The notes beneath the pieces are model-generated. The model saw only the letters and a list, made by a program, of their open reading frames with translations. It had not been told where the DNA came from and searched no databases. From an uncultured Prevotellaceae bacterium (GTDB taxonomy: Bacteria; Bacteroidota; Bacteroidia; Bacteroidales; Bacteroidaceae), in assembly GCA_900315105.1 (NCBI GenBank), contig OMXX01000019.1, positions 1 through 60,529 on the forward strand: a stretch of DNA of 60,529 nt, in the 5' to 3' direction. The stretch's first letter is position 1; each line of letters opens with the position of its first letter. Below are positions 15,366-23,765 of the stretch, in pieces. A program made the translations under genes and the position numbers.

Positions 15366-16895
15366 TTAGTTACTCCTTTGTAGATATTCGCTTGGAGTAA
15401 TTCCGAAGAAACGTTTGAAAGCTCGCGTGAAGCTTGACTGGTCGTCGTAACCGCATTGCAGGGCAACCTCAAAAACGGTAAGTTCTGGATGTGTGTCGAG
15501 AAGGTGACGAGCTTTCTGCATACGGATATTGGTGATGTAGCTTTGTGGAGTCTCGCCTGTCAGGGCTGACAGACGGCGACGGAACTGCGAGGTACTCATA
15601 GCAAGAGCCGAAGCCAGTTCGTCCACGTTCACGCGATTGTCCTCCAACTGCTCGGTTATGGTGCTCATCGTCTTTGTCAGGAAATCCTTGTCCAGCTCTG
15701 ATAGTACATCATACGGATGACCGTTCTCATCGGTAGCCGTCAGGTTCTCGTAACGCTGTCGTAATTCGTCAAGAGTCATGCTGACCTCGCCAAGACGTTT
15801 GCGTTGTAAGGCTGTCAGCTTACGTTGGCGTATCACCAAGACTATAGCCACCAGAAGTAGTATGGCTCCTACAATAACTATATAGATACGTGAACGGCGC
15901 ACGGACGTGTTCTCCTCCTGCAACTCGTCAACACCGAACTCTGCATTATATTTTGCCAAAGTCTCAGCCGATGCATTATTATAAAGAGAGTCTTTAAGCA
16001 GATTGAATGCCTCCAACTCTATTCGTGCGCTATCTGGGTTGAGCGTCCAAAGAGCCTGATAGAGTCCTCGACGTGCCTGCATCTCGTTATATGGGTTGTC
16101 CATGTTCCGGCATAGTTTGGCAGACTCACGGAAATATTCGGCAGCTCGCCTTTCCTGATTCTCTTTCTCCTTTGCACTTATGCCTTTGGCGTTGCTCATG
16201 TCGAGAAGGGCTTGTCCAGCCTTGTTCAGAGAGATGGCTAACGACTGGTAATTGCCTGTTCTACGGAAATATGGGATGATGCTGTCGAATGTTTCCACAG
16301 CCTCCTTTCTTCGGTTGATACCTGCAAGAATTGTGGCTTTTTGAGCCAGACGTATGCGTAGTTTTGCCTCACGACCTTCCTTCCGCTCCAGTTCTATCGC
16401 CCTGTCGATATAGCTCATAGCCTCCTTATAGTGCTTGAGAGCGAACTCTGTTTCTGAAAGAGAACCACAGGTTAGGGCGATGCGAGAATTGATACCTGTC
16501 TTTTCGGCATATTGCAAAGCCTGTTGCAGATATTTCAGTCCTTCCTTCGGTTGTTTGGCAGCTACATAGATACTGCCGATAGTGTTCAGGGAAGAACTGA
16601 TACGCTCGGCATCACCGTTTTTGCGTTCGAGTTCATTGCATGCCTTGGCATATTGCAGAGCCTTATCATAGTCAGATTGCCTCATACAGCAAACAGACAG
16701 AATGCTCAATTCTTCTGCCTCTTCCGCCTTCAGGCCTTTTTGTTGCAGAAGGGGCAACGCCTGTTCGCCCATGATTACAGCACTATCGTATTTCTGACTT
16801 TCATAATATCGTGTGCTTGCCTCGTAAAGTTGCATACCCTTATCACTCTGCGCTATATGCACCGATAACAAAAGTGAAAGAAACATTACCTTCAT
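15366..16895 (-). CDS. TPR-repeat, membrane-anchored AraC-type regulator
   Basis: The 509-residue protein has a signal or anchor at 1-17, then tetratricopeptide repeats (about 25-290, for example YDKALQYAKACNELE and PKEGLKYLQQALQYAEK). A transmembrane segment (about 335-355, IYIVIVGAILLLVAIVLVI) follows, and then a cytoplasmic AraC-type DNA-binding domain (about 410-508, ending FEVALQCGYDDQSSFTRAFK and FFGITPSEYL). The architecture suggests a one-protein sensor, with periplasmic TPRs signalling through the membrane to the DNA-binding part. The target genes are unknown; nearby secreted proteins are candidates. A TAATTTTG box at 16934-16941 is its likely promoter. Confidence 0.85.
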   Translation of the reverse strand: MKVMFLSLLLSVHIAQSDKGMQLYEASTRYYESQKYDSAVIMGEQALPLLQQKGLKAEEAEELSILSVCCMRQSDYDKALQYAKACNELERKNGDAERISSSLNTIGSIYVAAKQPKEGLKYLQQALQYAEKTGINSRIALTCGSLSETEFALKHYKEAMSYIDRAIELERKEGREAKLRIRLAQKATILAGINRRKEAVETFDSIIPYFRRTGNYQSLAISLNKAGQALLDMSNAKGISAKEKENQERRAAEYFRESAKLCRNMDNPYNEMQARRGLYQALWTLNPDSARIELEAFNLLKDSLYNNASAETLAKYNAEFGVDELQEENTSVRRSRIYIVIVGAILLLVAIVLVIRQRKLTALQRKRLGEVSMTLDELRQRYENLTATDENGHPYDVLSELDKDFLTKTMSTITEQLEDNRVNVDELASALAMSTSQFRRRLSALTGETPQSYITNIRMQKARHLLDTHPELTVFEVALQCGYDDQSSFTRAFKRFFGITPSEYLQRSN

Positions 16896-16933
16896 ATCAA
16901 TCTATACTTTTTACCTTTTAAACAAAATGCCTA

Positions 16934-16941
16934 CAAAATTA
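16934..16941 (-). promoter_or_regulatory. -7 element of the TPR-AraC gene
   Basis: The minus strand reads TAATTTTG about 40 bp upstream of the start codon at 16895. Confidence 0.5.
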
Positions 16942-17156
16942 TTCATTTTTTTTCAAAAAAAAGAATAAAATGAATACATTAACTATTTTGTAAGGCAATC
17001 TTGCGTTTTTTTCAGGGTATGCTCCCTCAGAAGCCTTTTTTGTCGGACAAATAGTGTGGCTAATTCAATTACCCCAAGTTATAGTCGGTTTTCTTTACGT
17101 TTCATAAAGCGTTCATAATGGGTTTCTTGCAAGAATAGTTCTTTTTCCAAAACTTA

Positions 17157-17723
17157 TTAATCCATACTTATATTCATTCCTTGAATCTTCCCATTATAAT
17201 ATTTGTAATGCCTACGAATAATCGGTTCACGATAAGACTCTATCCAATTCAATTTCGTGAAAGGCTCACAATGTAAACCATTAATGAAGGTATTTCTATC
17301 TGAAGGCTTTATCATCTGTTTCGTTCTTTCTAACATGTGATTATACGGATAGAGATTGGAAAGAAGAATAATATTATATGGTTTTCGCTCTATGTACCCA
17401 ATTACGCGGTAATGACGATAGAACAGATACTCATCGCTTAATTCTTTCATTGAACCGAAACCTGTATAGGTAAAAAACAACGTGTCACCATCTTCTTCAA
17501 AAGAAAGTGTTATTATGCTATTGAATAATTTATCATTTACATAATCTTTTACCACGCTGTCTGTTGCTAAACTCAGTTCGGAATTCGTTATTTCGAATTC
17601 CGTAAGCATAGTCCCTTGTTCTTGCTCTCTTTTTAATGAACAAGAAACACTAGAAAGAATTGTAATAACAAGTAAACAGCTTATAACAGCTTTTGTAATA
17701 TTCTCACTATAATATTTTAACAT
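17157..17723 (-). CDS. Hypothetical lipoprotein
   Basis: The 188-residue protein has an N-terminal signal (about 11-27) ending in a lipobox-like LSSVSC, so Cys28 would be lipidated. The rest is a soluble domain with several aromatic-rich strands (DTLFFTYTGFGSM, YLFYRHYRVIGYIE). I recognise no family. It is probably anchored in the outer membrane facing the periplasm or surface. The gene is divergent from the CotH protein gene, with paired repeat arrays between them, and has a -7 box (TAATTTTG, minus strand) at 17771-17778. Confidence 0.65.
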   Translation of the reverse strand: MLKYYSENITKAVISCLLVITILSSVSCSLKREQEQGTMLTEFEITNSELSLATDSVVKDYVNDKLFNSIITLSFEEDGDTLFFTYTGFGSMKELSDEYLFYRHYRVIGYIERKPYNIILLSNLYPYNHMLERTKQMIKPSDRNTFINGLHCEPFTKLNWIESYREPIIRRHYKYYNGKIQGMNISMD

Positions 17724-17770
17724 TAGTATATTTGTTGTCTAATGATTGGATGAACCTTATTTGCTGAGTG

Positions 17771-17778
17771 CAAAATTA
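17771..17778 (-). promoter_or_regulatory. -7 element of the lipoprotein gene
   Basis: The minus strand reads TAATTTTG, about 48 bp before the start codon. Confidence 0.5.
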
Positions 17779-17876
17779 CTGTTTTTTTTGTGAAACATCC
17801 AAGTAAATCAAACAAATTGTAAAAACAAACTGACAATAATACAAAAACGAATATTTGATATAACCGAAACTCAGAG

Positions 17877-18002
17877 GATACTCCATCGATAGTCCATCAG
17901 TACTCCATCGTTCCTCCATCGAAACGATGGACAATCGATGGAGTATCGATGGAGCATCGATGGAGTATCTACGGAGGAATAAGGGAGAAACAGCGGAGTT
18001 TC
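17877..18002. repeat. 11-bp-period inverted array, locus 2
   Basis: Left arm: four 11-bp units with CTCCATC or GTCCATC (17877-17920). Right arm: seven 11-bp units from 17926, the first four being GATGGACAATC, GATGGAGTATC, GATGGAGCATC, GATGGAGTATC. The arms are complementary and meet at CGAAACGATGG. This is the cleanest example of the family. Confidence 0.92.
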
Positions 18003-18053
18003 TTGCAAGTTAAATCCGTCCTCCCATGTAAGTCCGTTCCTGCTCCTATTGGG

Positions 18054-18119
18054 AAAACGAATCTAAAGCAGAGGCAGAACGAAGGTATAGCGAAGGGAAA
18101 ACGAAGGCAGGACGGATGT
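18054..18119. repeat. 11-bp-period array, locus 2b
   Basis: Six 11-bp units carry CGAA or a close variant at the same position: AAAACGAATCT, AAAGCAGAGGC, AGAACGAAGGT, ATAGCGAAGGG, AAAACGAAGGC, AGGACGGATGT. A looser pyrimidine arm (AAATCCGTCC, AAGTCCGTTCC) precedes it at 18012-18040. Confidence 0.8.
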
Positions 18120-18190
18120 AATAGATTTTGTGTAAGAATGTTGGATTAAGGGAAAAAGTTGCTTCTTTTGTTATTATTAACATCAAAATT

Positions 18191-18220
18191 TTTGTACGTA
18201 AAAAAAAAATACTAACTTTG
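18191..18220 (+). promoter_or_regulatory. Promoter of the CotH protein gene
   Basis: TTTG (18191-18194) and TAACTTTG (18213-18220) lie 18 bp apart. The start codon at 18343 leaves a leader of about 115 nt. Confidence 0.65.
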
Positions 18221-18237
18221 CACTTGCGAAATGAAAC

Positions 18238-18272
18238 GTGCGCCAGCTTTATGAGCTGACACGCACTTTTTG
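18238..18272 (+). promoter_or_regulatory. Terminator-like hairpin in the CotH gene leader
   Basis: GTGCG and CGCAC plus CAGCT and AGCTG form a stem right after the expected transcription start. It is followed by TTTTT. This could attenuate transcription or protect the leader. Confidence 0.45.
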
Positions 18273-18342
18273 CTTCGTGCGAGGATGCTTCACACGTTGT
18301 ACTCGGATATCAAAATATACTATAAACCTAAAAAAGATTATA

Positions 18343-21300
18343 ATGAAGCGAATTCTACTTGCATTTTTTGTGCTAGGTTTTACGGTAGCCGTAAATGCAC
18401 AACAATGGATTGACATAACTGAGAAATATGTCAAGAACCCGTCTTATACGGGAAACAACTACTCTTATTGGGAGGGGGATAAGCTTGGCGGGTATAACCC
18501 GATGGAGAATGCCGAGCATTTCAACAAGAAATACAACACGTATCAGGATATCTCAGGTTTGAAGCCTGGTAAGTATCGCGTGAGCCTTAAGGCATTCTAT
18601 CGCGTGGGGTCATCTAAGGAGGATTATGCGGCTTACACAAGTGGCGATTACTCTTCAAAGCAGTATGCACAGCTCTATGCTGCATCGTCAAATAAAACAG
18701 ACTATTACACGCCTATCGTTCTTGCAAGTTCCGGTAGGGTGAAGAACTCCCTTGGTGGTAGTGCTGCCGGTGTGGGAAAGGAAACTACTCAGGGTGGTGG
18801 ATGGTGGTCTTGGACTACATACGAATACTATATCCCGGACAACATGGAGGCTGCCGCTTTATGGTTTGAAGCCGGATACTACAATAACTCCTTGGAATGC
18901 GAGGTGGCTGAGGACGGCAAATTGAGAATCGGAATACGCAAGTCTCAGGCTGTGAATAATGACTGGACCTGTATCGACGATTGGAAACTGGAAATCTATG
19001 ACGTTGTTACACCAGCTTCTGCTGATAACATCATTATTAATGAGGTGATGGCGGCTAACGTGGATGTATATCGTGACCCTTCAACTAACTTCGGTTCATG
19101 GATAGAACTTTACAACCCTACGGACAACAACATACAGCTTGGCGGACTCTATGTTACGGATGATGCCAATAACCTGAAGAAACATCGTCTTGTTGATAAT
19201 TACGGTGTTGTTCTTCCGCATGGCTATGCTGTTCTCAATTTCGACCATTTTGAGGTGTTTACTCCGGAGTCATATCGTCAGATTGACGACAAACTGGATT
19301 GCGACGGCGGTACGATAATTGTATCTGACGGTGAGAACATCCTTGCAGAAGTGACATACCCAGAGGCTATCAGCCGTGTGTCGTACGCTCGTACTACGGA
19401 TGGAGGAGAAGAGTGGGGCACTACTGATAATCCTACACCGGGAGCAAGTAATGCAACATCTACATTTGCTACTAAGCAACTCAAGAAACCGGAGGTAGAT
19501 ATCCCGGCAAAGCTCTTCACAGGTACTCTTAACGTTAATGTAACTATCCCAGAGGGTGCAACGCTTCGCTATACCACCGACGGTACTGCGCCTACACTCA
19601 AGAACGGAAAGACTTCTACGAGTGGAAAGTTCAGTGTGAGCAATTCTACCAGCTATCGTTTCCGCTTGTTCCAGGATGGTATGCTCGCAAGTCCTGTTGT
19701 AACACGTACATATATCAAGGACAATGGTAACGAGCCGTTCCCTATCATCTCTATCGTGACAGACAAGAAGAATCTCTTCGAAGGTAAGTATGGAATGTTT
19801 GAGTATTCCAGTTACGGTCGTCCGGGAAATGGTCAGGACAATAAGTTCAATGGAAACATGGATTGGGACCGTCCTGTAAACTTCGAGTATATCACAACCA
19901 AGAACGAGTGCGTAATCTCTCAGGAGTGTGACTTCTCTGCCTGTGGCGGATGGAGTAGGGCATGGAATCCTCATTCATTCAAATTGAAGGCTGGAAAGGC
20001 ATACGACTTCAACAATACATTTGCATATCAGTTCTTTGGCACGGAGAAGGATAATCCTGCTGTAGAAAACGGTAAGAGCTATCTCAAGCATAAGACACTT
20101 CAGATACGTAACGGAGGCAATGATACCAATGCACGTATCAAGGATGCAGCTATGCAGCAGATTGTGGCTTCAAGTGGCTTGTATGTGGAGCATCAGGCAT
20201 GGCAGCCTGTGCATGTGTATATCAATGCCGAGCATTATGCCGTGCTCAATATGCGTGAGCCAAATAACAAGCATTATGCCTATGCCAACTATGGTATAGA
20301 TACTGACCTGATGGATCAGTTTGAGATTTGTGCAGACTCTGGCTATGTGCAGAAGGCTGGTACCAAGGATTCATTCAACAAGTGGTATGAGCTTGCAAAG
20401 ACTGCTTCTTCCGAGGATTCATACAAGGAAATCTGCAAACTGGTGGATATCGACGAGTATGTAAACTATATGGCAACAGAGTTCTTCTTGGGGTCTGACG
20501 ACTGGCCGCACAACAACGTGAAGGCTTATCGCGACCAGAATGACGGCAAGTTCCGCTTCGTGCTCTTCGATATTGACTTCGCATTTAACAGAAACCAGCC
20601 ATTCAACGACTTCTTTAATGAACAGACCTTTAAATTCAACGAACTTAAGGGATATGACTATTCAAAGAACAAGAGCATAAAAGGAACCACTCTTACCAAG
20701 GAGATAGAGGTTGTTACTATCTTTAAGAATATGCTCAACAATGAGACATTCCGTAAGAAGTTCATTGATGCATATTGTGTGATTGCCGGATCTGTGTTTG
20801 AGCCGGAACGTGCTAAGAAAATAGTTAAGGACATGGCAGAATATCTTAGCAAGGGTGGCTACGTGGATCCAAGCAGTACAGTCAATGGTGACAATTTCAA
20901 CAAGGGTCTTATCAGTAGTCTTACATCACGTCAGTCTGCTATGATCACCCAGTTGAAGAACTGCTCTTATATGAAACTTAGCAATACGACTCCTCAGAGC
21001 GTTACTCTTGCAAGCAATATCGAGGGCGCATCTATTCTCGTTAATGGAATGGAGGTTCCTACGGGTAAGTTCTCTGGCAGGCTCTTCGCACCAATCACCC
21101 TTAAGGCAGCTGCTCCGGCAGGATACCGCTTTGCAGGTTGGAAATCATCTGACGGTAAGTGCGTATCAGGAAAGATGGAGTATGAAATGCCATCAACAGG
21201 TTCTATCAACCTCACCGCCGTATGGGAGAAAGCTGATGCTGACAAGCTTTCAGATTTCGCTGATGCTCCTATCAAGATCAATGAGCTGAGCGCAGGCAAC

Positions 21301-21960
21301 GATATGCTTGTAAATGAGCTCTTCAAGAAGGATGACTGGGTAGAACTTTATAACACTACCGACTATGACCTCAACATAAACGGTCTTTACATCAGCGACA
21401 ATGAGAAGAAACCTGAAAAGTATCAGATTGTAGCTCCAACAGATGAGGCTGCAATCATTCCTGCTCACGGTCATCTCATCGTATGGTGCAGCAAGCGTGA
21501 GGCGGAGTCACAGATTCATACAAACTTCAAGTTGGGTAATGATGAAGACGCTCTCGTACTGATAAGTTCAAGCGATGAGTTTGTTGCTAACAATGCAGCA
21601 TATTTCGAGGCAAATCCTCAGATGAAGGAGTTTGCCGATACCCTCCACTATGGTCCTATGGCATACGACCAGACGGTAGGCCGTTTCCCTGACGGAGGTA
21701 ACAACTACTATCTCTTCAATCATGCTACCATCGCATACGCAAATGCTATTCAGCCATCTGACGTATTCGTAGGCATGGATATCATTTCTGATGAAATCGA
21801 GACAGGAATCATAGAGGTTGCATCTAACAATGCCAACCGTCAGGATTCTGCAACCTACTACACCCTCAACGGCGTATATGCAGGAAAGAATCTCAACTCA
21901 CTTCCTCGCGGCATCTATATCGAGGTGTCAAGTGCAGGAAGCAGAAAGGTTATGAAATAA
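18343..21960 (+). CDS. Large secreted CotH-kinase-type protein with lamin-tail domains
   Basis: The start is placed at ATG 18343, where the signal peptide begins (MKRILLAFFVLGFTVAVNAQ), giving 1205 residues. Order: an N-terminal beta-sandwich; a lamin-tail domain near 225-335 (IIINEVMAANVD); a chitobiase-like C-terminal-type domain (RYTTDGTAPTLKNG); a CotH kinase-like region (LQIRNGGNDTNARIKDAAMQ, VLNMREPNNKHYAY, FRFVLFDIDFAFN); a Flg_new/InlB-type repeat (YRFAGWKSSDG); a second lamin-tail domain (IKINELSAGND); and the GIYIE tail. CotH relatives can be protein kinases. The substrate here is unknown. It is probably surface exposed. Confidence 0.85.
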   Translation: MKRILLAFFVLGFTVAVNAQQWIDITEKYVKNPSYTGNNYSYWEGDKLGGYNPMENAEHFNKKYNTYQDISGLKPGKYRVSLKAFYRVGSSKEDYAAYTSGDYSSKQYAQLYAASSNKTDYYTPIVLASSGRVKNSLGGSAAGVGKETTQGGGWWSWTTYEYYIPDNMEAAALWFEAGYYNNSLECEVAEDGKLRIGIRKSQAVNNDWTCIDDWKLEIYDVVTPASADNIIINEVMAANVDVYRDPSTNFGSWIELYNPTDNNIQLGGLYVTDDANNLKKHRLVDNYGVVLPHGYAVLNFDHFEVFTPESYRQIDDKLDCDGGTIIVSDGENILAEVTYPEAISRVSYARTTDGGEEWGTTDNPTPGASNATSTFATKQLKKPEVDIPAKLFTGTLNVNVTIPEGATLRYTTDGTAPTLKNGKTSTSGKFSVSNSTSYRFRLFQDGMLASPVVTRTYIKDNGNEPFPIISIVTDKKNLFEGKYGMFEYSSYGRPGNGQDNKFNGNMDWDRPVNFEYITTKNECVISQECDFSACGGWSRAWNPHSFKLKAGKAYDFNNTFAYQFFGTEKDNPAVENGKSYLKHKTLQIRNGGNDTNARIKDAAMQQIVASSGLYVEHQAWQPVHVYINAEHYAVLNMREPNNKHYAYANYGIDTDLMDQFEICADSGYVQKAGTKDSFNKWYELAKTASSEDSYKEICKLVDIDEYVNYMATEFFLGSDDWPHNNVKAYRDQNDGKFRFVLFDIDFAFNRNQPFNDFFNEQTFKFNELKGYDYSKNKSIKGTTLTKEIEVVTIFKNMLNNETFRKKFIDAYCVIAGSVFEPERAKKIVKDMAEYLSKGGYVDPSSTVNGDNFNKGLISSLTSRQSAMITQLKNCSYMKLSNTTPQSVTLASNIEGASILVNGMEVPTGKFSGRLFAPITLKAAAPAGYRFAGWKSSDGKCVSGKMEYEMPSTGSINLTAVWEKADADKLSDFADAPIKINELSAGNDMLVNELFKKDDWVELYNTTDYDLNINGLYISDNEKKPEKYQIVAPTDEAAIIPAHGHLIVWCSKREAESQIHTNFKLGNDEDALVLISSSDEFVANNAAYFEANPQMKEFADTLHYGPMAYDQTVGRFPDGGNNYYLFNHATIAYANAIQPSDVFVGMDIISDEIETGIIEVASNNANRQDSATYYTLNGVYAGKNLNSLPRGIYIEVSSAGSRKVMK

Positions 21961-22088
21961 TAATCAATGACGCTTTTCGTTATGTAGTTTTCCCCTGGTC
22001 TTGTAAAAAAGATCAGGGGAATTTTGTTAAATTGTGGATTGTAGAAAATAAATGTAAGGTAAGTTTTCTTTTTTCTGATAAAAAATAT

Positions 22089-22096
22089 TAACTTTG
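22089..22096 (+). promoter_or_regulatory. -7 element of the thioesterase gene
   Basis: TAACTTTG lies 20 bp before the ATG at 22116, so the leader is only about 13 nt. Confidence 0.5.
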
Positions 22097-22115
22097 CACA
22101 TGTAAAAATATTATA

Positions 22116-22523
22116 ATGACAAAGGAACAATGTGATATATTCAACTCTCGGTTGGTAGGAACCATGAACCATACGCTTGGCATAAGGTTCTTGCCTACTG
22201 ATGATGAATCCGTACTTGGCGAGATGCCTATCAACGAGAATACGGTGCAGTATTTCGGCATTCTTCACGGAGGTGCTGCCCTCGCTATGGCAGAGACGCT
22301 TGCCGGTGCTGGAAGTCTTGCCATCGTTGGTGAGTATGCCCGTATCTGCGGACTTCAGGTGTCAGGAAACCACATAGGTATGTCGGCAAAGGAGGGCAAG
22401 GTGATAGGAAAGGCAACGCCAATCCACATCGGGCGCACCACCCATATCTGGAACGTAGAGATAAGAGGTGAGGATGGTAAGTTGCTCTCAACGGAGAGGG
22501 TTACTAATATGGTATTAGCCTAA
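22116..22523 (+). CDS. menI: Hotdog-fold thioesterase (probable DHNA-CoA thioesterase)
   Basis: The 135-residue protein has the PaaI/YdiI-type hotdog signature: NENTVQYFGILHGGAALAMAETLAG, with the catalytic Glu in the helix after HGG. IGRTTHIWNVEIRGEDGKLL follows. The next gene is an isochorismate synthase, so the natural reading is hydrolysis of 1,4-dihydroxy-2-naphthoyl-CoA in menaquinone synthesis. The stop codon TAA is provided by the left end of inverted element R4 (GCCTAACC). A general acyl-CoA thioesterase is the alternative. Confidence 0.8.
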   Translation: MTKEQCDIFNSRLVGTMNHTLGIRFLPTDDESVLGEMPINENTVQYFGILHGGAALAMAETLAGAGSLAIVGEYARICGLQVSGNHIGMSAKEGKVIGKATPIHIGRTTHIWNVEIRGEDGKLLSTERVTNMVLA

Positions 22524-22645
22524 CCCCGGCCCTTCCCAAAGGGAAGGGAGAGTTTATATGGTAAGATAAACGATAATCGGGGTTTGCTTTTAAGAAATAT
22601 ATCTATATAAAACATCCTTCCCTTTGGGAAGGCTTGGTTAGGCTT
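22517..22645. repeat. AGCCTAACC-type inverted element, copy R4
   Basis: The left end AGCCTAACCCCGGCCCTTCC includes the thioesterase stop. The right end CCTTTGGGAAGGCTTGG plus TTAGGCTT finishes one base before the menF ATG. The centre AAGATAAACGATAATCGGGG matches copy R3. Confidence 0.9.
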
Positions 22646-22646
22646 T

Positions 22647-23669
22647 ATGGTAATATACAGACTTCCATATTCAAGTGAAGCGATAAGGATAGAATGTGAT
22701 AATGTCATACGACTGCAATCTATCGATGATATACGGGGTAGAAAAGGCTTCGTAATGATTCCTTATGACCTTGAGTCAGGGCACGATGTACTTCTGTTTG
22801 AAGGTACTCAACAGCCAACACCTATCACCCAGCAACTGACACCCAACACCCAGCCTCCCGCACAGATCACCCAGAATCCGTCATCTTATGCCAAGGCGTT
22901 TTCCGCTTTTATGAGTGCCCTTCAAAAAGGGGAGTTTACCAAACTCGTACTTTCCCGTGCAAGTGAATGGGAATGGGATGATAACGAAGAGGAATTGATG
23001 GCGGCTTTCTATCGTGCCTGTAATCTTTATCCTCGCATGATGATTTATCTCGCACAGATACCGGGAGAAGGTGTATGGATGGGCTGTACTCCTGAGATTC
23101 TCGTCTCAGGTACTGCTAATCACTATCGCACAATGGCACTTGCCGGCACTATGTCGGTTCCAGATACCGTACCTGTAAAGAATATCGTGTGGAGCCAGAA
23201 GAACCGCAAGGAGCAGGAAATAGTTGCCGACTATATCCGTGAAACCGTAAGTCCATACGCCCGCATCCTTGAGGAAGAAGGACCTTATACCTCGCGTGCC
23301 GGACAGCTTGTGCATCTCAAGACCGAGTTCCACTTGGCACCACCACTTAATGCCGATAATCCTTCACCAATAATCCATCATCTGATAAAGGCACTTCATC
23401 CAACACCTGCCGTATGCGGCTTGCCGGCAAAGGAGGCTGCTGCTTTCATAAGAGAGAATGAAGGCTATGACAGGGAGTATTATTCCGGTGTCGTGGGAAT
23501 GTTGGACGAGGATAACGAGACAAACCTCTTTGTCAATCTCCGTTGTGGTCATTTCCATAACGGGAAAGCCATCCTATACGGCGGAGGCGGAATCCTCAAG
23601 GACTCCACCCTAGGCTCTGAGTGGAACGAGACAAACTGGAAGATGAATACAATCCTTCAGATTTTATAA
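22647..23669 (+). CDS. menF: Isochorismate synthase MenF
   Basis: The 340-residue chorismate-binding enzyme converts chorismate to isochorismate, the first committed step to menaquinone. The core motifs are KLVLSRASEWEWDD, the glycine-rich ALAGTMSVPD, HLKTEF, HPTPAVCGLP and the C-terminal VGMLDEDNETNLFVNLRCG. The N-terminal part is short, as in other Bacteroidetes MenF. Residues 54-78 are an unusual Pro/Thr/Gln run (TPITQQLTPNTQPPAQITQ) encoded by a CACCCAGCAACTGACACCC-type simple repeat. The start codon lies directly after repeat R4. It forms a two-gene menaquinone unit with the upstream thioesterase. Confidence 0.93.
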   Translation: MVIYRLPYSSEAIRIECDNVIRLQSIDDIRGRKGFVMIPYDLESGHDVLLFEGTQQPTPITQQLTPNTQPPAQITQNPSSYAKAFSAFMSALQKGEFTKLVLSRASEWEWDDNEEELMAAFYRACNLYPRMMIYLAQIPGEGVWMGCTPEILVSGTANHYRTMALAGTMSVPDTVPVKNIVWSQKNRKEQEIVADYIRETVSPYARILEEEGPYTSRAGQLVHLKTEFHLAPPLNADNPSPIIHHLIKALHPTPAVCGLPAKEAAAFIRENEGYDREYYSGVVGMLDEDNETNLFVNLRCGHFHNGKAILYGGGGILKDSTLGSEWNETNWKMNTILQIL

Positions 23670-23671
23670 TC

Positions 23672-23747
23672 GACCCTCTAAATCCCCCTGCATAGGGGGA
23701 CTTCCATCGCCTTCCAAGTCCCCCTATGCAGGGGGATTTAGGGGGTC
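23672..23747. repeat. CCCCCTGCATAGGGGG-type inverted repeat
   Basis: The left arm ACCCTCTAAATCCCCCTGCA and the right arm TGCAGGGGGATTTAGGGGGT are complementary, and each contains its own small palindrome. It fills the gap between menF and the GH3 gene and may terminate menF. Confidence 0.85.
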
Positions 23748-23765
23748 TTCTTTAATTCTCTTTTT

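Noticed and set aside
17949..18149. Plus-strand ORF of 66 codons
   Set aside because: It is made entirely of the 11-bp repeat units, with low-complexity translation.
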